Part shown: positions 22,425 to 33,065 of the stretch, piece by piece | Numbering within the stretch: position 1 is the stretch's first letter | Layout of the letters: each line of letters starts with the position of its first letter | Source: Batrachochytrium dendrobatidis JAM81 | Taxonomy: Eukaryota > Chytridiomycota > Chytridiomycetes > Rhizophydiales | DNA length: 64,000 nt | Assembly: GCF_000203795.2 (NCBI RefSeq) | Contig: NW_006281111.1 | Location: 31,421-95,420, forward strand | Direction: 5' to 3' | The notes under the pieces: generated by a model | Seen by the model: the letters and a program-made list of their open reading frames with translations, nothing else | The model's database searches: none | Told to the model about the DNA's origin: nothing | Program-made: the position numbers and the translations under genes

Positions 22425-22905
22425 TTGAATCACAGATACGATTACAATCTAGTTCAACAACAATGATGACATATATCAGTAATGCAACTGTTGTTTGTAT
22501 GTCAATCACTACCAACAATGACACTGGCTGTTTATTTCACACACCGACAGTGTTATTTGGTGGTCCATTTACGTCAATACGACACTACCAATACCACACC
22601 GCATATATTACATTTCAAACTGACAATACAACACTAGTTGACCAATATCAAACCAGTTAATGACGCAATCTACATCCGACCTTGAGCAAGTGTATTGCTC
22701 CGTTTGTTGTACGATGCACGATATGGTCAGTTGGTGGTATCTTGCAAGTGCGATTGGTAGTTACAATCAGCACTGGTTGCTATCATGTCATTGATGTATA
22801 TGGAACAAACCATGCCAATGTATCAATCAGCAACCCAGTAACTATTGATGTAATACACAAACATGCAGTACACAATCAATAATATGGTTGTTGACCCATT
22901 CACAA
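22425..22905. repeat. Duplicated 3' flank of paralogue 3 (inverted copy of 5.78-6.12 kb)
   Basis: Reverse complement of the region downstream of paralogue 1. The left end also carries the dispersed repeat found at 13.2 and 15.9 kb. Confidence 0.75.
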
Positions 22906-22970
22906 TACTCGACAAATATCAACACATACCAGAAAGCTTAAATTTATTCAAAATCAAAATCATCACATCA

Positions 22971-23534
22971 TCAGTCCAAATTCGACTCTTGAAATTCCAA
23001 ACCATGCTTTGTCATAAACTTTTTTAGCTTTTCTTTGATCTTGTCTACTTCATCTCCTAATTCTTCAGTCCTTGTTTTGAATTGCTTTTCAACTTCTAGG
23101 CTGTGTTTAAAAGTTGTTACATCTTTGCCTTGTCTTAACCTTCTCTTCTTTTTTAATCCAATAGATACATAATCATAATAGTTTTGGGTCATGCTCCTTT
23201 CCATTTTTTCAAGCAACTCAAGTTTTTTCTTCATACGATTAAGGACTTTCTGTTTTTTTTTGCTTAATCCAGTCACTTGATTTGGAACAGTATTACTCGA
23301 CTCGCCTTGGCTCACTGGTTGTTGCTGATCTTGACTGGAAGTGCTTGGACCGGGTTGATTCATTGATTGTTTCCGACCTCGTTTGGGAGCACTTGAATCA
23401 AGCCCATTGGTTGGGCTAGACACTTGACTAGAAGTACTTGATGCCTGGACTGAACCATTGCCGTTATCTGAAACCAGTATTGCATTAGCGGTTGCCGCCG
23501 CGCTCAGTACGAATAAAATGTCAATGAACTTCAT
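22971..23534 (-). CDS. Secreted lineage-specific protein (paralogue 3, short form)
   Basis: A 187-residue member of the family at 4.56 and 11.38 kb. The signal peptide is MKFIDILFVLSAAATANA, and the ATG at 23534 is chosen because the longer frame opens with TTG. The repeat region is cut down to about two units (RGRKQSMNQPGPSTSSQDQQ) before the shared VPNQVTGLS joint and the Lys/Glu-rich C-terminal helix ending in LKKFMTKHGLEFQES. It shows that the C-terminal ~110 residues form the conserved core and the repeats are variable. Promoter block and 3' flank are conserved with the paralogues. Confidence 0.85.
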   Translation of the reverse strand: MKFIDILFVLSAAATANAILVSDNGNGSVQASSTSSQVSSPTNGLDSSAPKRGRKQSMNQPGPSTSSQDQQQPVSQGESSNTVPNQVTGLSKKKQKVLNRMKKKLELLEKMERSMTQNYYDYVSIGLKKKRRLRQGKDVTTFKHSLEVEKQFKTRTEELGDEVDKIKEKLKKFMTKHGLEFQESNLD

Positions 23535-23619
23535 TAGATTGCTGGATGGGTTTAAAAGATTGTTAGATGGGCAGATTTTCAAGATCGATGTTGATTATAA
23601 AACTGGACATATTTCATCG

Positions 23620-23662
23620 TATTTATATTTTTGTATAGTAAACCAACCCTTTTAGGTTAATC
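23620..23662 (-). promoter_or_regulatory. Conserved promoter block, paralogue 3
   Basis: In reverse complement: TTAACCTAAAAGGGTTGG, then TTTACTATACAAAAATA and a TATAAATA (23620-23627), 93 bp before the ATG. One GGGTT copy is missing relative to the other two paralogues. Confidence 0.6.
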
Positions 23663-24459
23663 AACAACACAGGGCTACTTGGTTGTTTGTTGTAGGCTAC
23701 CATCATACTAGACAGTATACTGCTCCCTATTCATAGTACCGTATTATGCTTTTACGACCCTTTTATCAAGTATTTTGAAAAATACACCCCTTGAGTGTTG
23801 TGTAGTCTTGTAAACGCACCCTTTTACAACCATATTCGTGTAAAATGGATCATTTTGATATTCGTCCCGCAATAACTGTGTTTTGAATTGCAATATACAA
23901 TAGCTACTACACATTGACTGCATTGTGTGTTTGATGAACACAACTGAGGATCGTGAGCATATGATGGCATATCGATAGTTGTCATTATTGGAAAGTATAT
24001 CACAGTAAATCAAAGACATGAAGGAATGAATCAATATTTGATTGCGTCATCTATTAAAAAACAGGAAGAGTGTTTACAAGATGAGAGAACAGTAGAAGAA
24101 AACTATGTGAATCCCAGTTTAAACATCATTGTTGATGGTTTCTGGTTACTGCAAACCATTCAGAAATGTCTACTGTCAGTCCAAACATACACATCCCAAC
24201 ACTCTCACATTACAAGGGGAATACACTATTAATGTCTCGCATTAGTGTCTAATGGTGATGACTGATCATGTCAAATTGAATGCAAAATATCACAAAGCCA
24301 CATGTTTGAACTATGCCAATCAACTGAGTCATTTGAAAAAGCATAAACATCACAGCAAACATTGATGGTCATCTAACGACTGAATATCAAAGCCATCTTA
24401 TATAGGCTATGCAGAATTATTCGAGTCTATGTTTATATTCTTATATTTTAGCACACTAG
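23663..24459. other. Upstream flank and intergenic, no gene seen
   Basis: About 23660-23900 is a third, more diverged copy of the 5' flank seen at 4.0-4.4 and 12.74-13.08 kb (word TTATGCTTTTACGACCC). The rest shows no gene. Confidence 0.5.
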
Positions 24460-24680
24460 CCCTTTTTAGGGTGGAAAAAGAATAGATTGCATAACAAACT
24501 AACCATACAATACACGAGTGCATAAGCAGACAATAGTATAACCAAGATTGCGGAACATTATATAAAATAATATCTTTTTTGGATCATCTCCAAATCGATA
24601 GTAATAAATCAATACCAACCCTTAGGGTGGTCACTCGGGAACATGCTTTCAATACTGTCCATCGATAACAAATATAAATA
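24460..24680 (+). promoter_or_regulatory. Palindromic CCCTTTTTAGGG element and TATAAATA box
   Basis: CCCTTTTTAGGGTGG at 24460-24474, a second AACCCTTAGGGTGGT near 24617-24633, and TATAAATA at 24673-24680. Order and distances match the upstream region of the paralogue at 17.54 kb. Confidence 0.55.
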
Positions 24681-24743
24681 TGATCCGAAATTCACTTGTC
24701 AAACGACAATCATATACAACTTGCTCATAACCAAACCAATATA

Positions 24744-25547
24744 ATGAAATTCCTAATTGTATTGACATCAATCCTGTTTACTTGCTCGGTTACTACAGCC
24801 AGTCCAATTCTCCCCACTGCAACTGCAACTACTTATTCTAGCTCTTCAACAATCTCCAACGCAAAAGTCACAAACTCGGCTGGTCCTAATGAAGTGTCCG
24901 AGAATGCTATTGATTCAACCAAAGATTACCTAGAGACGAAGGAAGCCTATGAGAAAGCAGAGAAAACCCATAGCTTGCTAAAATTTGAAAAACTTTGTCA
25001 AGAAAAACTGATAGAATGGCTACTTGAAGAATATCGGCATTTAAGCGAAAAATCTTGGAAACGCAAGAATTCCAAACATAAGAAAGAGCTTAAGGAGCTC
25101 GAATTTGAACTTCAAGCCCAACATCTCATTCTTTCCGACCTCGAAAAAAAGTGTACAAAGTCTTGTTTAAATAGCTCTCAGCTTCGTTGGAAATCTGGTG
25201 GAGCCAAAACACTACTCGCAGAGAGTCTGCTCGAGAAAAGCTCGGATCTAAAAACAACTGATTATCACACGAAGCTTGACGCACCTCACAGTCCCGTACT
25301 AAGTCAAAAGTCGGAATCCGATCAAGCCTCTATTAGTGGAACCCATAGTCCATCACATCAAGCATTACAACATCATCAAAGTCCATCCCCATCAACAAAT
25401 GAAACGCCTGCAGTCCAACGCACTCGAACATCCTCGAGTACACAAACATCTTCCAAACGTTCTCGTGTACGTAAATTTTTTTCTAAAATTATAAGCAAAG
25501 TTGGATCACTCTTGGATCAATTCAGAGATGACGATTCATCCAATTGA
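24744..25547 (+). CDS. Secreted coiled-coil lineage-specific protein, paralogue of 17.54-kb gene
   Basis: A 267-residue protein. It has a signal peptide (MKFLIVLTSILFTCSVTTAS); the ATG is fixed by a conserved leader (CTCA, then AACCAAACCA-type bases before ATGAA) shared with the 17.54-kb gene. Residues ~55-150 are charged and predicted coiled coil (YEKAEKTHSLLKFEKLCQEK). Residues ~170-240 are Ser/Thr/Pro/His-rich and probably disordered. The C-terminus KFFSKIISKVGSLLDQFRDD is close to that of the 17.54-kb protein (KFITRFGSFFG...RDD). The tandem SGDRRKHRK repeat of the paralogue is absent. Function unknown. Confidence 0.85.
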   Translation: MKFLIVLTSILFTCSVTTASPILPTATATTYSSSSTISNAKVTNSAGPNEVSENAIDSTKDYLETKEAYEKAEKTHSLLKFEKLCQEKLIEWLLEEYRHLSEKSWKRKNSKHKKELKELEFELQAQHLILSDLEKKCTKSCLNSSQLRWKSGGAKTLLAESLLEKSSDLKTTDYHTKLDAPHSPVLSQKSESDQASISGTHSPSHQALQHHQSPSPSTNETPAVQRTRTSSSTQTSSKRSRVRKFFSKIISKVGSLLDQFRDDDSSN

Positions 25548-25674
25548 TTTGGTTGCTAATCTGGACTGATTTCAACTGTATTTACTGTATTTTTGCTTGA
25601 ATAAAATATAATACAATTGCAATTTGATATTTGGCATTTGAAACTGATTTTATATGCATTGTATCATAGTGTAC

Positions 25675-25870
25675 ATCGACACTTGTATTTCCAATACAAT
25701 ACAGCTTGCTTGACATGTCGTATTGACACATGACATACTAATACCAACAATAGTCATGTGTGTTGATATCAGATCTGACCAGATCGACTCGTTCAAAAAT
25801 TACGAGCAGTCATTGCGATACTTGCAGCAGTATACCATATTGCACTGTTGATATCGCGCATCTGGTGTTG
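25675..25870 (+). repeat. Duplicated 3' flank (partner of 18.59-18.83 and 19.03 kb)
   Basis: Direct-orientation match to the 3' flank of the 17.54-kb gene, including CAATAGTCATGTGTGTTGAT and the GCAGCAGTATACCATATT segment. About 200 bp of intervening sequence in the other copy is missing here. Confidence 0.65.
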
Positions 25871-26104
25871 ATTGTCAAATATTGTAGAGTATTATGCAAT
25901 ATCATGGAATGAATGCCAGCCTATTGATACTCGTGTAGCACGCATTTCATGAGTCATGATTTGATATACTTGTAGATGGTTGTTGGTATGTTTTATTCTA
26001 CCTATGTTTTTCATGCCTTTATCATTGGCAATTTGTAACCCAAACCACGTTTTGAAAAAATTATTTTATAAACTACTTATTATATATACAGTTCTGAAAA
26101 ACAA

Positions 26105-26177
26105 GCTTCGATGGCGCAGTTGGCAGCGCGTGAGTCTCATAATCTCGAGGTCGTGAGTTCAAGCCTCACTCGGAGCA
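26105..26177 (+). tRNA. tRNA-Met (CAT), elongator type, copy 1
   Basis: A 73-nt cloverleaf. Acceptor GCTTCGA pairs with TCGGAGC and is followed by discriminator A. D arm GCGC-AGTTGGCA-GCGC. Anticodon loop CTCATAA with CAT. T arm GTGAG-TTCAAGC-CTCAC. The T-T mismatch closing the anticodon loop also occurs in fungal elongator tRNA-Met. No intron. A TTTT Pol III terminator follows within ~10 nt. Confidence 0.95.
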
Positions 26178-26723
26178 CATCTTTTGCTATTTTGCCATCA
26201 TAAAAATGCTGTTGATTTACACTGAAGATGATTCAGCAGTTCTACAAATATCGAGTAAAAGTCGAATGACATGCAAAAGTATTGCAGTTTATGATTTACG
26301 TATATTTTGAAGCAACATTGATTGCAGTCTAGTTTGGATATCACGAATAGCAGCAATCAACATATACTATAATGCTTGCACCTTGATATTTCATATTGCA
26401 TACACGCCTAGTTTGTAACAATCGATTTTATAGTGTTGGTAAGCTATAAACACTTGTTACACCACTCTGACAATTGGGTTTGATATCCGACTGTATTTCT
26501 GAATATATTCAACATTGTAGTTGATAGATTTGACTAATAAGCTGACTGGTTTTATCGATTCAACAATCCAGTCGATTACTAAAATTGACAAATGTTCAAG
26601 CAGCTTCACAACACCTGTTTTGCAGCAATTGGTTTAATATGACTGGCTTCATATGCAACACAATGTTGAATTCAATGTTGTTTTGTATTTGCAACAATTG
26701 AAACTACACCACTAGAATCATTC
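26178..26723. other. Intergenic, no gene seen
   Basis: AT-rich sequence leading to the promoter of the G-patch gene. The word GGATATCACGAATAGCAGCAATC near 26336 is a short relic of the dispersed repeat seen at 21.9 and 30.33 kb. Confidence 0.45.
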
Positions 26724-28469
26724 ATGTCAGGATTTTATATTGATACTAATGCTGACAGAGATTTGTACAATACATACAAACCCAGTCAATCACTAGCATC
26801 CACTGTACCACAAACACCTGTGGTCAAGCATGCATATCCCTCTCAGTCCACTACCACTCGACACTTGCATCGTCAAAAAACTCGGTCCAAACCACTCGAT
26901 ACAACTAGAAATAAACCCAAACCAAAAGGTAGGACTGGATCCAAGGGAAAGCCCCAGTCTGTTCAGTCCAATGTCAAGCTGCATCATCTTGGTCACAGCA
27001 GCGATGATGAGTTTATCCAAGACTATATTGACAATGTCGATGGTGATGATGATTGGACTGCATACCCTGTGTCGGGTATTTCATCCATGTCATTGGGTGA
27101 TGAACAGCCATTGGTTCGTCAATCAAGACAAACTGGTCAGTCTGTTCAACAGCAGTCGCTACAACCAAAACCTCATTCGCCTATTGTGCAACAGAGTTCA
27201 AGTTTGTATCAGTTCGAGTCGGGAATCCTTGAAAATCTGTTGCATGATGTTGATACTATGAATGATACTGTCAGAGTTGGACGCCATGCAAAACAATCGT
27301 TTATGTCGAGTCAAGCCTGCGACTCGGATTCCTTGTGTGATGATGACAGCCAAACCGATACTGACAGTGAATACTCCGAGTCCATACACAGCAATGACTC
27401 GGATATATCCGTTGATGGATACATTGATTCTGTAAATGATCGCACTGCAACAGTGTTTGATATTGATCAAGAGTCGAGGTATTTGCAAGGCACACTCAGC
27501 AACAGTCCTTTGACTTGGTCAAATGGATCACCTAGACGCATGTGGAGAAAGTCATGCGATAGTCAATCCGAAACCAGCAGTGATGAAATTGATACTATTG
27601 AATCCATGAATACGCATGCAAACAGTCAATTGATGCTAGATCGTCATGCAGAATTCCGATTTCAGCAGATTCTGAATGGTGATTTCACACAACCATCCAG
27701 ATCTGTATCTGCTGAGCAAGCCTCCAAAATATCCAAATCAGCACTCAAAACACAACGCAAAAACGATCGTCGCAAAGCCAAACAACATGTAAAAAGCCGC
27801 CATCATGACTTGACTGCTCAAGGTCGTACTTTTGACGCTCAGCTCTCCAATAGCCGCAACCCAACACAGTTCAATGCAGTCATTAAACTATTTCTGCACT
27901 CCATCAACAAAATGGTCCATGATTTTGTTGTGGCTAAACCGCAGTATGGACAACTGTCACTTCCACCCATGATGAGTGATGTACGTAAATTTGCAGTGAT
28001 CCTTGTCAAGCGGTATCAAATGCGTCCAAAGACAATGGGCAAAGCAAGATCAAAGTATATCGAGGCTTATACAACACGAACAACGTGTGTGCCTGAATCG
28101 TGGCGGACAATACCAAATGAGATCATGCGTGAAAAACTGTTCGAGATTGGCGAGATTGCTGACCGATTTACTGGCTCAGTTGTCAAACTCCATGTTGCTA
28201 GAAAACCCAGAATGTCGCCAGACAGCAAAATGAAACGGTCGCACAAAACCGGTATGAAAAAAGACCCACATCACAAACATACTGTTGTTAAACAAGGTCA
28301 TGTTGTGGGTGAATCTAGCCAACCGATTGGAAATGAAAACGTTGGTCATAAAATGCTGCTTGCTATGGGATGGAATCCAGGACAGTCGCTGGGCACAGGA
28401 AACAAAGGCATCGTTGATCCTGTCAAGGTTGTTATACGAACTGAGCGTAGTGGTCTTGGTGCAGAATGA
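26724..28469 (+). CDS. SQS1: SQS1-like G-patch/R3H protein
   Basis: A single 581-residue frame. The N-terminus is basic and low complexity, then DDEFIQDYIDNV (residues ~93-104) and acidic runs. An R3H-like domain lies at about residues 390-460 (INKMVHDFVVAKPQYGQLSL, then RKFAVILVKRYQMRPKTMGK). A G-patch lies at the extreme C-terminus (HKMLLAMGWNPGQSLGTGNKG, ending in RSGLGAE). This order is that of yeast Sqs1/Pfa1, a nuclear/nucleolar protein whose G-patch binds and stimulates the DEAH helicase Prp43 in splicing disassembly and ribosome biogenesis. The Prp43 homologue is itself at 47.9-50.5 kb. Length compares with 767 residues in yeast; the N-terminus is shorter. Confidence 0.85.
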   Translation: MSGFYIDTNADRDLYNTYKPSQSLASTVPQTPVVKHAYPSQSTTTRHLHRQKTRSKPLDTTRNKPKPKGRTGSKGKPQSVQSNVKLHHLGHSSDDEFIQDYIDNVDGDDDWTAYPVSGISSMSLGDEQPLVRQSRQTGQSVQQQSLQPKPHSPIVQQSSSLYQFESGILENLLHDVDTMNDTVRVGRHAKQSFMSSQACDSDSLCDDDSQTDTDSEYSESIHSNDSDISVDGYIDSVNDRTATVFDIDQESRYLQGTLSNSPLTWSNGSPRRMWRKSCDSQSETSSDEIDTIESMNTHANSQLMLDRHAEFRFQQILNGDFTQPSRSVSAEQASKISKSALKTQRKNDRRKAKQHVKSRHHDLTAQGRTFDAQLSNSRNPTQFNAVIKLFLHSINKMVHDFVVAKPQYGQLSLPPMMSDVRKFAVILVKRYQMRPKTMGKARSKYIEAYTTRTTCVPESWRTIPNEIMREKLFEIGEIADRFTGSVVKLHVARKPRMSPDSKMKRSHKTGMKKDPHHKHTVVKQGHVVGESSQPIGNENVGHKMLLAMGWNPGQSLGTGNKGIVDPVKVVIRTERSGLGAE

Positions 28470-28728
28470 ATTCAGAATGAGTTCAGAATGAATGCAAAGT
28501 TTAAATGTGTTTAAACTCGAGTGATACTGATTTGTTATATTCGATTGCATCTAGACTTGAATGCTGCAGTTTTCCAAACTATTGATGCACTTGCATATTG
28601 TTTGCACGATTCTGGCCATGTAATGCATGTTTGTTTTGGATACTTTTAAACAGCATTCGGGTATACAACTGTGCTGCTACGTGTATTTTTGATGTTTGAA
28701 TTCAATTCAGTAGCATTAATATTGTAGT

Positions 28729-29850
28729 TTATTTATCTTGACCCATTATCATATTACGAATGGCCATTTCAACCTTGGCTTTGGGTGTAATATCAATAGC
28801 ACAACAACCAGCATGTTCAGCAGCAGTTCCATGCAAACCATCATCACTAGACGAATCGTGTCTTGCTCTTAGTATATCTGATGGTGCAACAAAACTCACC
28901 AGTAAAAACGTGTAGATTTCTAAACCATACATCATGGGAGAAAAGAACCAGGCTGTATAGGCTACAAATGGCTCACCCGTATAGGCTGAATGTACAGCAA
29001 ACCCTGCCATTGTAATATTAAGGACAAAAATAACGACAAAACGGAACCCTTCATACTTTAAAAACAACTGCTTGATGAATTCGGATCTGTGCACGCCAGT
29101 GCCTTTACTGATTGTCCAAAGAAATATGAGTGATGAAGTTGCCGATATTATACCTTCAAATATGCATTTGATTGCAAAAAGCAGACTAGAGTACTGAATG
29201 GGAAACAGGTAAAAATCATGTCAGAAAGTTAAACCCAACACTTGAATTCAATATACTCGAGTCGATTCAAATATACATGTGTGCTTACATGAAGTAATGC
29301 ACTTTTTGAAATAATGACAGCTTGTCCTCTGATGAGCTCAAGATACGATAATATGCCAAATGCACCAGTGAGTGCTGACACGCAAAACGTGGCAACTATT
29401 CCAGCTGTTATAATCCAAAAAACAGGCGTTCCTTTGTGGAATACTCGAAGTCGAGCAACCATCAAAATAAGCTATTGCCAATCATACACATCATACAGAT
29501 TCATGCAATCAGTCAATCAAAATACTGCACCATTCAAGCATGTCTGTTCAAACAAATAAGCTTACCACGCCAGTACTTGTCAAAAACGTCAGCAAATATC
29601 CAGATGCAGCCAACCACTCGACCCAGTTTTCAACAGTGGTTTCCGGTGAAATGGACTGATCAATCAATAATGTGTGCACATAAATCTGGCCAGCACAAAC
29701 TATCAATGAGACCAGCGCTATGAGGTCGATGGCAGTATGAAGTGGTCTACGTCGTGTAGCAATAAAAAATAACGCAGAGATGACTTCATGAAAAGCAATT
29801 CCCATAAATATGGCTGATGGAGTCTGGTATGCATTGTATAATCCAGCCAT
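28729..29850 (-). CDS. Seven-transmembrane protein (paralogue 1)
   Basis: Three exons (29850-29566, 29471-29289, 29193-28729) join in frame to 310 residues. Seven hydrophobic segments are visible: two and the start of the third in exon 1; ARLRVFHKG then one helix in exon 2; and three in exon 3 (FAIKCIFEGIISATSSLIFL; FRFVVIFVLNITMAGFAV; PMMYGLEIYTFLLVSFVAP). Positive charges (ATRRRP, ARLRVFHKG, HRSEFIKQ, RARHD) put the N-terminus outside and the C-terminus inside, as in GPCR-like proteins. The C-terminal tail of ~45 residues is Ser/Asp-rich. A paralogue with the same three-exon layout lies at 37.0-38.1 kb. I do not recognise the family; a receptor role is possible but unproven. Confidence 0.75.
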
Positions 29851-30327
29851 TACTTTGATTAAAAATCGCCTTGATACTGAGCAAATGATCGATTCTGTTG
29901 TACAAACGGGTTATTAGCAGTGAATGAGTAATCAACCAGACTGTTTACAATGTAATCAAACTAAATACATACAATACTACCAATCTATGCAAGAAACATG
30001 TATCAACCAAAATAACAGACGTTTCTAAAACCAACCCGTGATAAAGGACGGATTGGGCTGTCATATATATGTTTGCATATCTACCAAACAGATACAGGCC
30101 GTACCATTATGCATGATATCACCCTGTTGTGGCTCAGTTATATCCACAACATTGTGTCTAGTACACATCCAACCCTCAACGCGCCAGAATAAATTGAAAC
30201 CACTTGCCAATAGATTCATGGCGCTGTACTAGCGTATACGCTTGGTCTGATGGTGACTAGTTGTATGCCAAACATGAGAGCATCTAGCAGTCAGCCCTAG
30301 ATGTTGTGCACATTTGGTGAATACAAG
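29851..30327. other. Intergenic, no gene seen
   Basis: Upstream region of the seven-transmembrane gene; nothing recognisable. Confidence 0.4.
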
Positions 30328-30995
30328 TACAGTTGGATGTCACGAATAGCAACAATCGACATGACAGTGGACACTATTGGACATGTACACTGCAATATGA
30401 CTGTCAGCAACCATCACCATCAGTGTGTATCATGTGTTTAAAAAGTACTCGCATGCATTGGATTCAACACCACGTTTGTGATTGGGTTTGATTGTTACTT
30501 GTGCAACTTCCACCACCAAATCTAGTGTTCTTTTGGGGTCTGAGTAGAAGGGTTTGTGAATTGCAGATTTAATTGTAGGCTACAAGCTTGCGTCGCCATC
30601 TTTATTGGTGGTCAGATTTTAATTGTTTCATACTTACCAGCATTGCTCAGCAGAATCAAACAGACAATGCAGTATTCGTTGTAACTAATGGTGACATCAA
30701 TGTCAAGATTCGGCACCAACTCAAACATTGTGATCATAAGTTTAACTGTTTCATTTCGTGTCCTTGATCCATCCATAAATCTGTACCGAATAATGATTCA
30801 AGTGAAATGGGTTCAACTTGTTACACTGCACCTATCAAGCGTATATGCTGGCAAATGTTGTCAGCCTACTGCAATCAGGTTGTTTAGTTTAAAAGTGTGT
30901 TTTCTTGATGTTGTATTGCATATATCAGTAGATTGTGTGCTGATTTGAATGACATGATCATCCATTGTGGTTCATGTATCATTCTGATCGAGTGA
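30328..30995. repeat. Dispersed repeat split by a ~410-bp insertion
   Basis: Ends 30328-30496 and 30905-30995 match 21777-21940 and 21660-21765 in inverted order, where they nearly adjoin. The interior (about 30497-30904) is absent from that copy. On the minus strand the interior has an exon-like stretch ending in a good donor (SNAG then GTAAGTATG at about 30640). Confidence 0.65.
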
Positions 30996-31107
30996 ATTTA
31001 ACCCATTTCATCCAAATAACTGCTTGAAATTATCAATTCCATCAATAGAAATGCAAGATCGATGCAGTATGAAAAAGCTTGCTGCATCTCGTTTATTCTG
31101 ATAATTT

Positions 31108-32778
31108 TCAATTATAATGCCGAGTGACCAATCCACGAGTTCTACTAGAAATACAATCTGTAGTTTCTTTTGCAAGTGTCTCGCATGCAATGTCGGGTAC
31201 TGCTGCAGGATCACTAATAAACCGGACAGTAGGTTTACTAGACTGATTGCATTCGACAGTCATGTTTGTAATTGGATAGTTCAACTGTTTTTGTACGCTT
31301 TCTGAACAATGCATCTCATCTTGACGAAATATTCCCATAGTTTCCATATTCAATGCGCACACACCACGCAAAAAACTTCGTTTCATGTCTTCCTGCTGTA
31401 TGTGCTGCTTTTCTATTGACAAATGTAACTGCAATTGGGTTTTGTTGAGTTTCTTGGACAACTATTTACGTTGCATATATCAAATTTGAATTCAAAATGG
31501 ATTAAATATACAACGTATTTTTGGCATTCACTGATTTACATAAACTAAACTAGTTGTTCAACAAACTACTAGTAGACTGCAATTTGAATTTCCGATGCAT
31601 CATGGTAGTTTTGTGCTAGTAGATTTATTAAAATAGTACATCCATATCAAAACATACCTGTGCAATACGACTCTCATATTCGGCCGACATGGTTTGCATA
31701 TGCTTTTCTGCTTCCATCTGGAATATTAGATTTCAAATTAATAAACATCATACATCAAGTTTCACAAACCCAATTGACTAGACGTACTCGGATTCTGTTT
31801 TCAGTTGCCTTTCGCCACGTTACTCCAGCTTCAGAATGCCATCCCAATATAGCTTTCTGCATCATGGTTTTCCTATGATGTCGAGCAGCAATATGCATTG
31901 CAAATTTTCTTTTCCTCAGCTCCATCTGCCTAACTTTCCACCTACCGAACCATTTTTCAGTTGCAAGTCGATTGCGCTAACGTAGATACCAATACAATAA
32001 ATCACATTTTAAAATAATCGTGTGCAAATCTACAGATCCTCAACTTTGCTCATGATACAAGTTTGGGTATATTATTGGATTGGTTGCAACTACACAACCA
32101 AATAATTGTCAAAATACCTTGCGGGTTAGGAAAGCTGTTGCTGCATTAACTACTTGAACATAATCCACCAGTTTTTTGTCGCTATGATTTCGAGATTTGA
32201 TCACAGAATCCATCTTGCCATTCAAGCCATCTAGTTCCAACTCATGTGCTTGTCGTATACTATTGAGTTCTGCTTTGTGATGCTCGTTTATCCTGTTTCT
32301 TGAAATGGTATAATCGGCCTGTTTATATCATTGGTGTTGACTCAGTTAGACATGTTGCCAGACCATATTACAGATTTGATGACCATTTAAAAACACACGA
32401 GTTATGGTTGGGTGTAAATCAACACCGTCATATAAATGTAATACATGGCAAGATCTAGGAACAACCCAAATGATATTTGATTACCAATATAGCCTGACGA
32501 AACAATACTGTCAGTTTATCCAAACCGTTTCCAAACGCAGCATCAATATCCAAATTACACATTTCGGCATGCAAATCAGCAGTATTGGCTGAGTTGACAA
32601 AGTGCATGGTTTCTGGGACTATGCTTTGTACCAGGACTGGATCTGTTGCGATTATTGGATCTTGTGGTATTGCCATGTGATTGTTATGCAATGGGTTTTG
32701 ATTAGGTGATGTTGGTGGGTTTGAACAATATGCACTCATCTGTGTGCTGAGATTGGCAAGTGTTTGAGTCGGATCCAT
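31108..32778 (-). CDS. POC5: POC5 centriolar protein homologue
   Basis: Five exons (32778-32485, 32318-32118, 31976-31788, 31717-31658, 31461-31108), all GT-AG and in frame, give 365 residues. POC5 is a centrin-binding protein of the distal centriole/basal body. The N-terminus is Pro/Asn-rich. Residues ~165-228 hold Trp-containing helical segments typical of centrin-binding regions (EKWFGRWKVRQMEL; MMQKAILGWHSEAGVTWRK). A coiled coil follows, then the hallmark SFLRGVCALNMETMGIF at residues ~279-295, close to the FMRGVCALNLEAM motif I recall from animal POC5. The protein is shorter than the human one (about 575 residues). Presence fits an organism with flagellated zoospores. The ATG at 32778 is the first in-frame Met. 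Confidence 0.88.
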
Positions 32779-33065
32779 AGTGTTTGCTATATAATGCAAA
32801 TTGCCACAAACCAAGCAAACGTTGAATGTCAGTCATGTGTAGAATTGATAATATTAGTTAAAGAGTAATCAAAATGGCATTCAGCAGGCTGAACAATGAC
32901 ATGATAATTGGTAGAAATAGTTTGAATTCACAATAGATTATCTTGGCTTGAAACAACACAGTAAACTAGTCACAAATATTCAAGAGTATCTTAATTGATA
33001 TAATCTACCAAAACAGCAAGAGTGCAATACAATTGGTGCAAAATAAAGTGTTTGATTTTGCGTGA

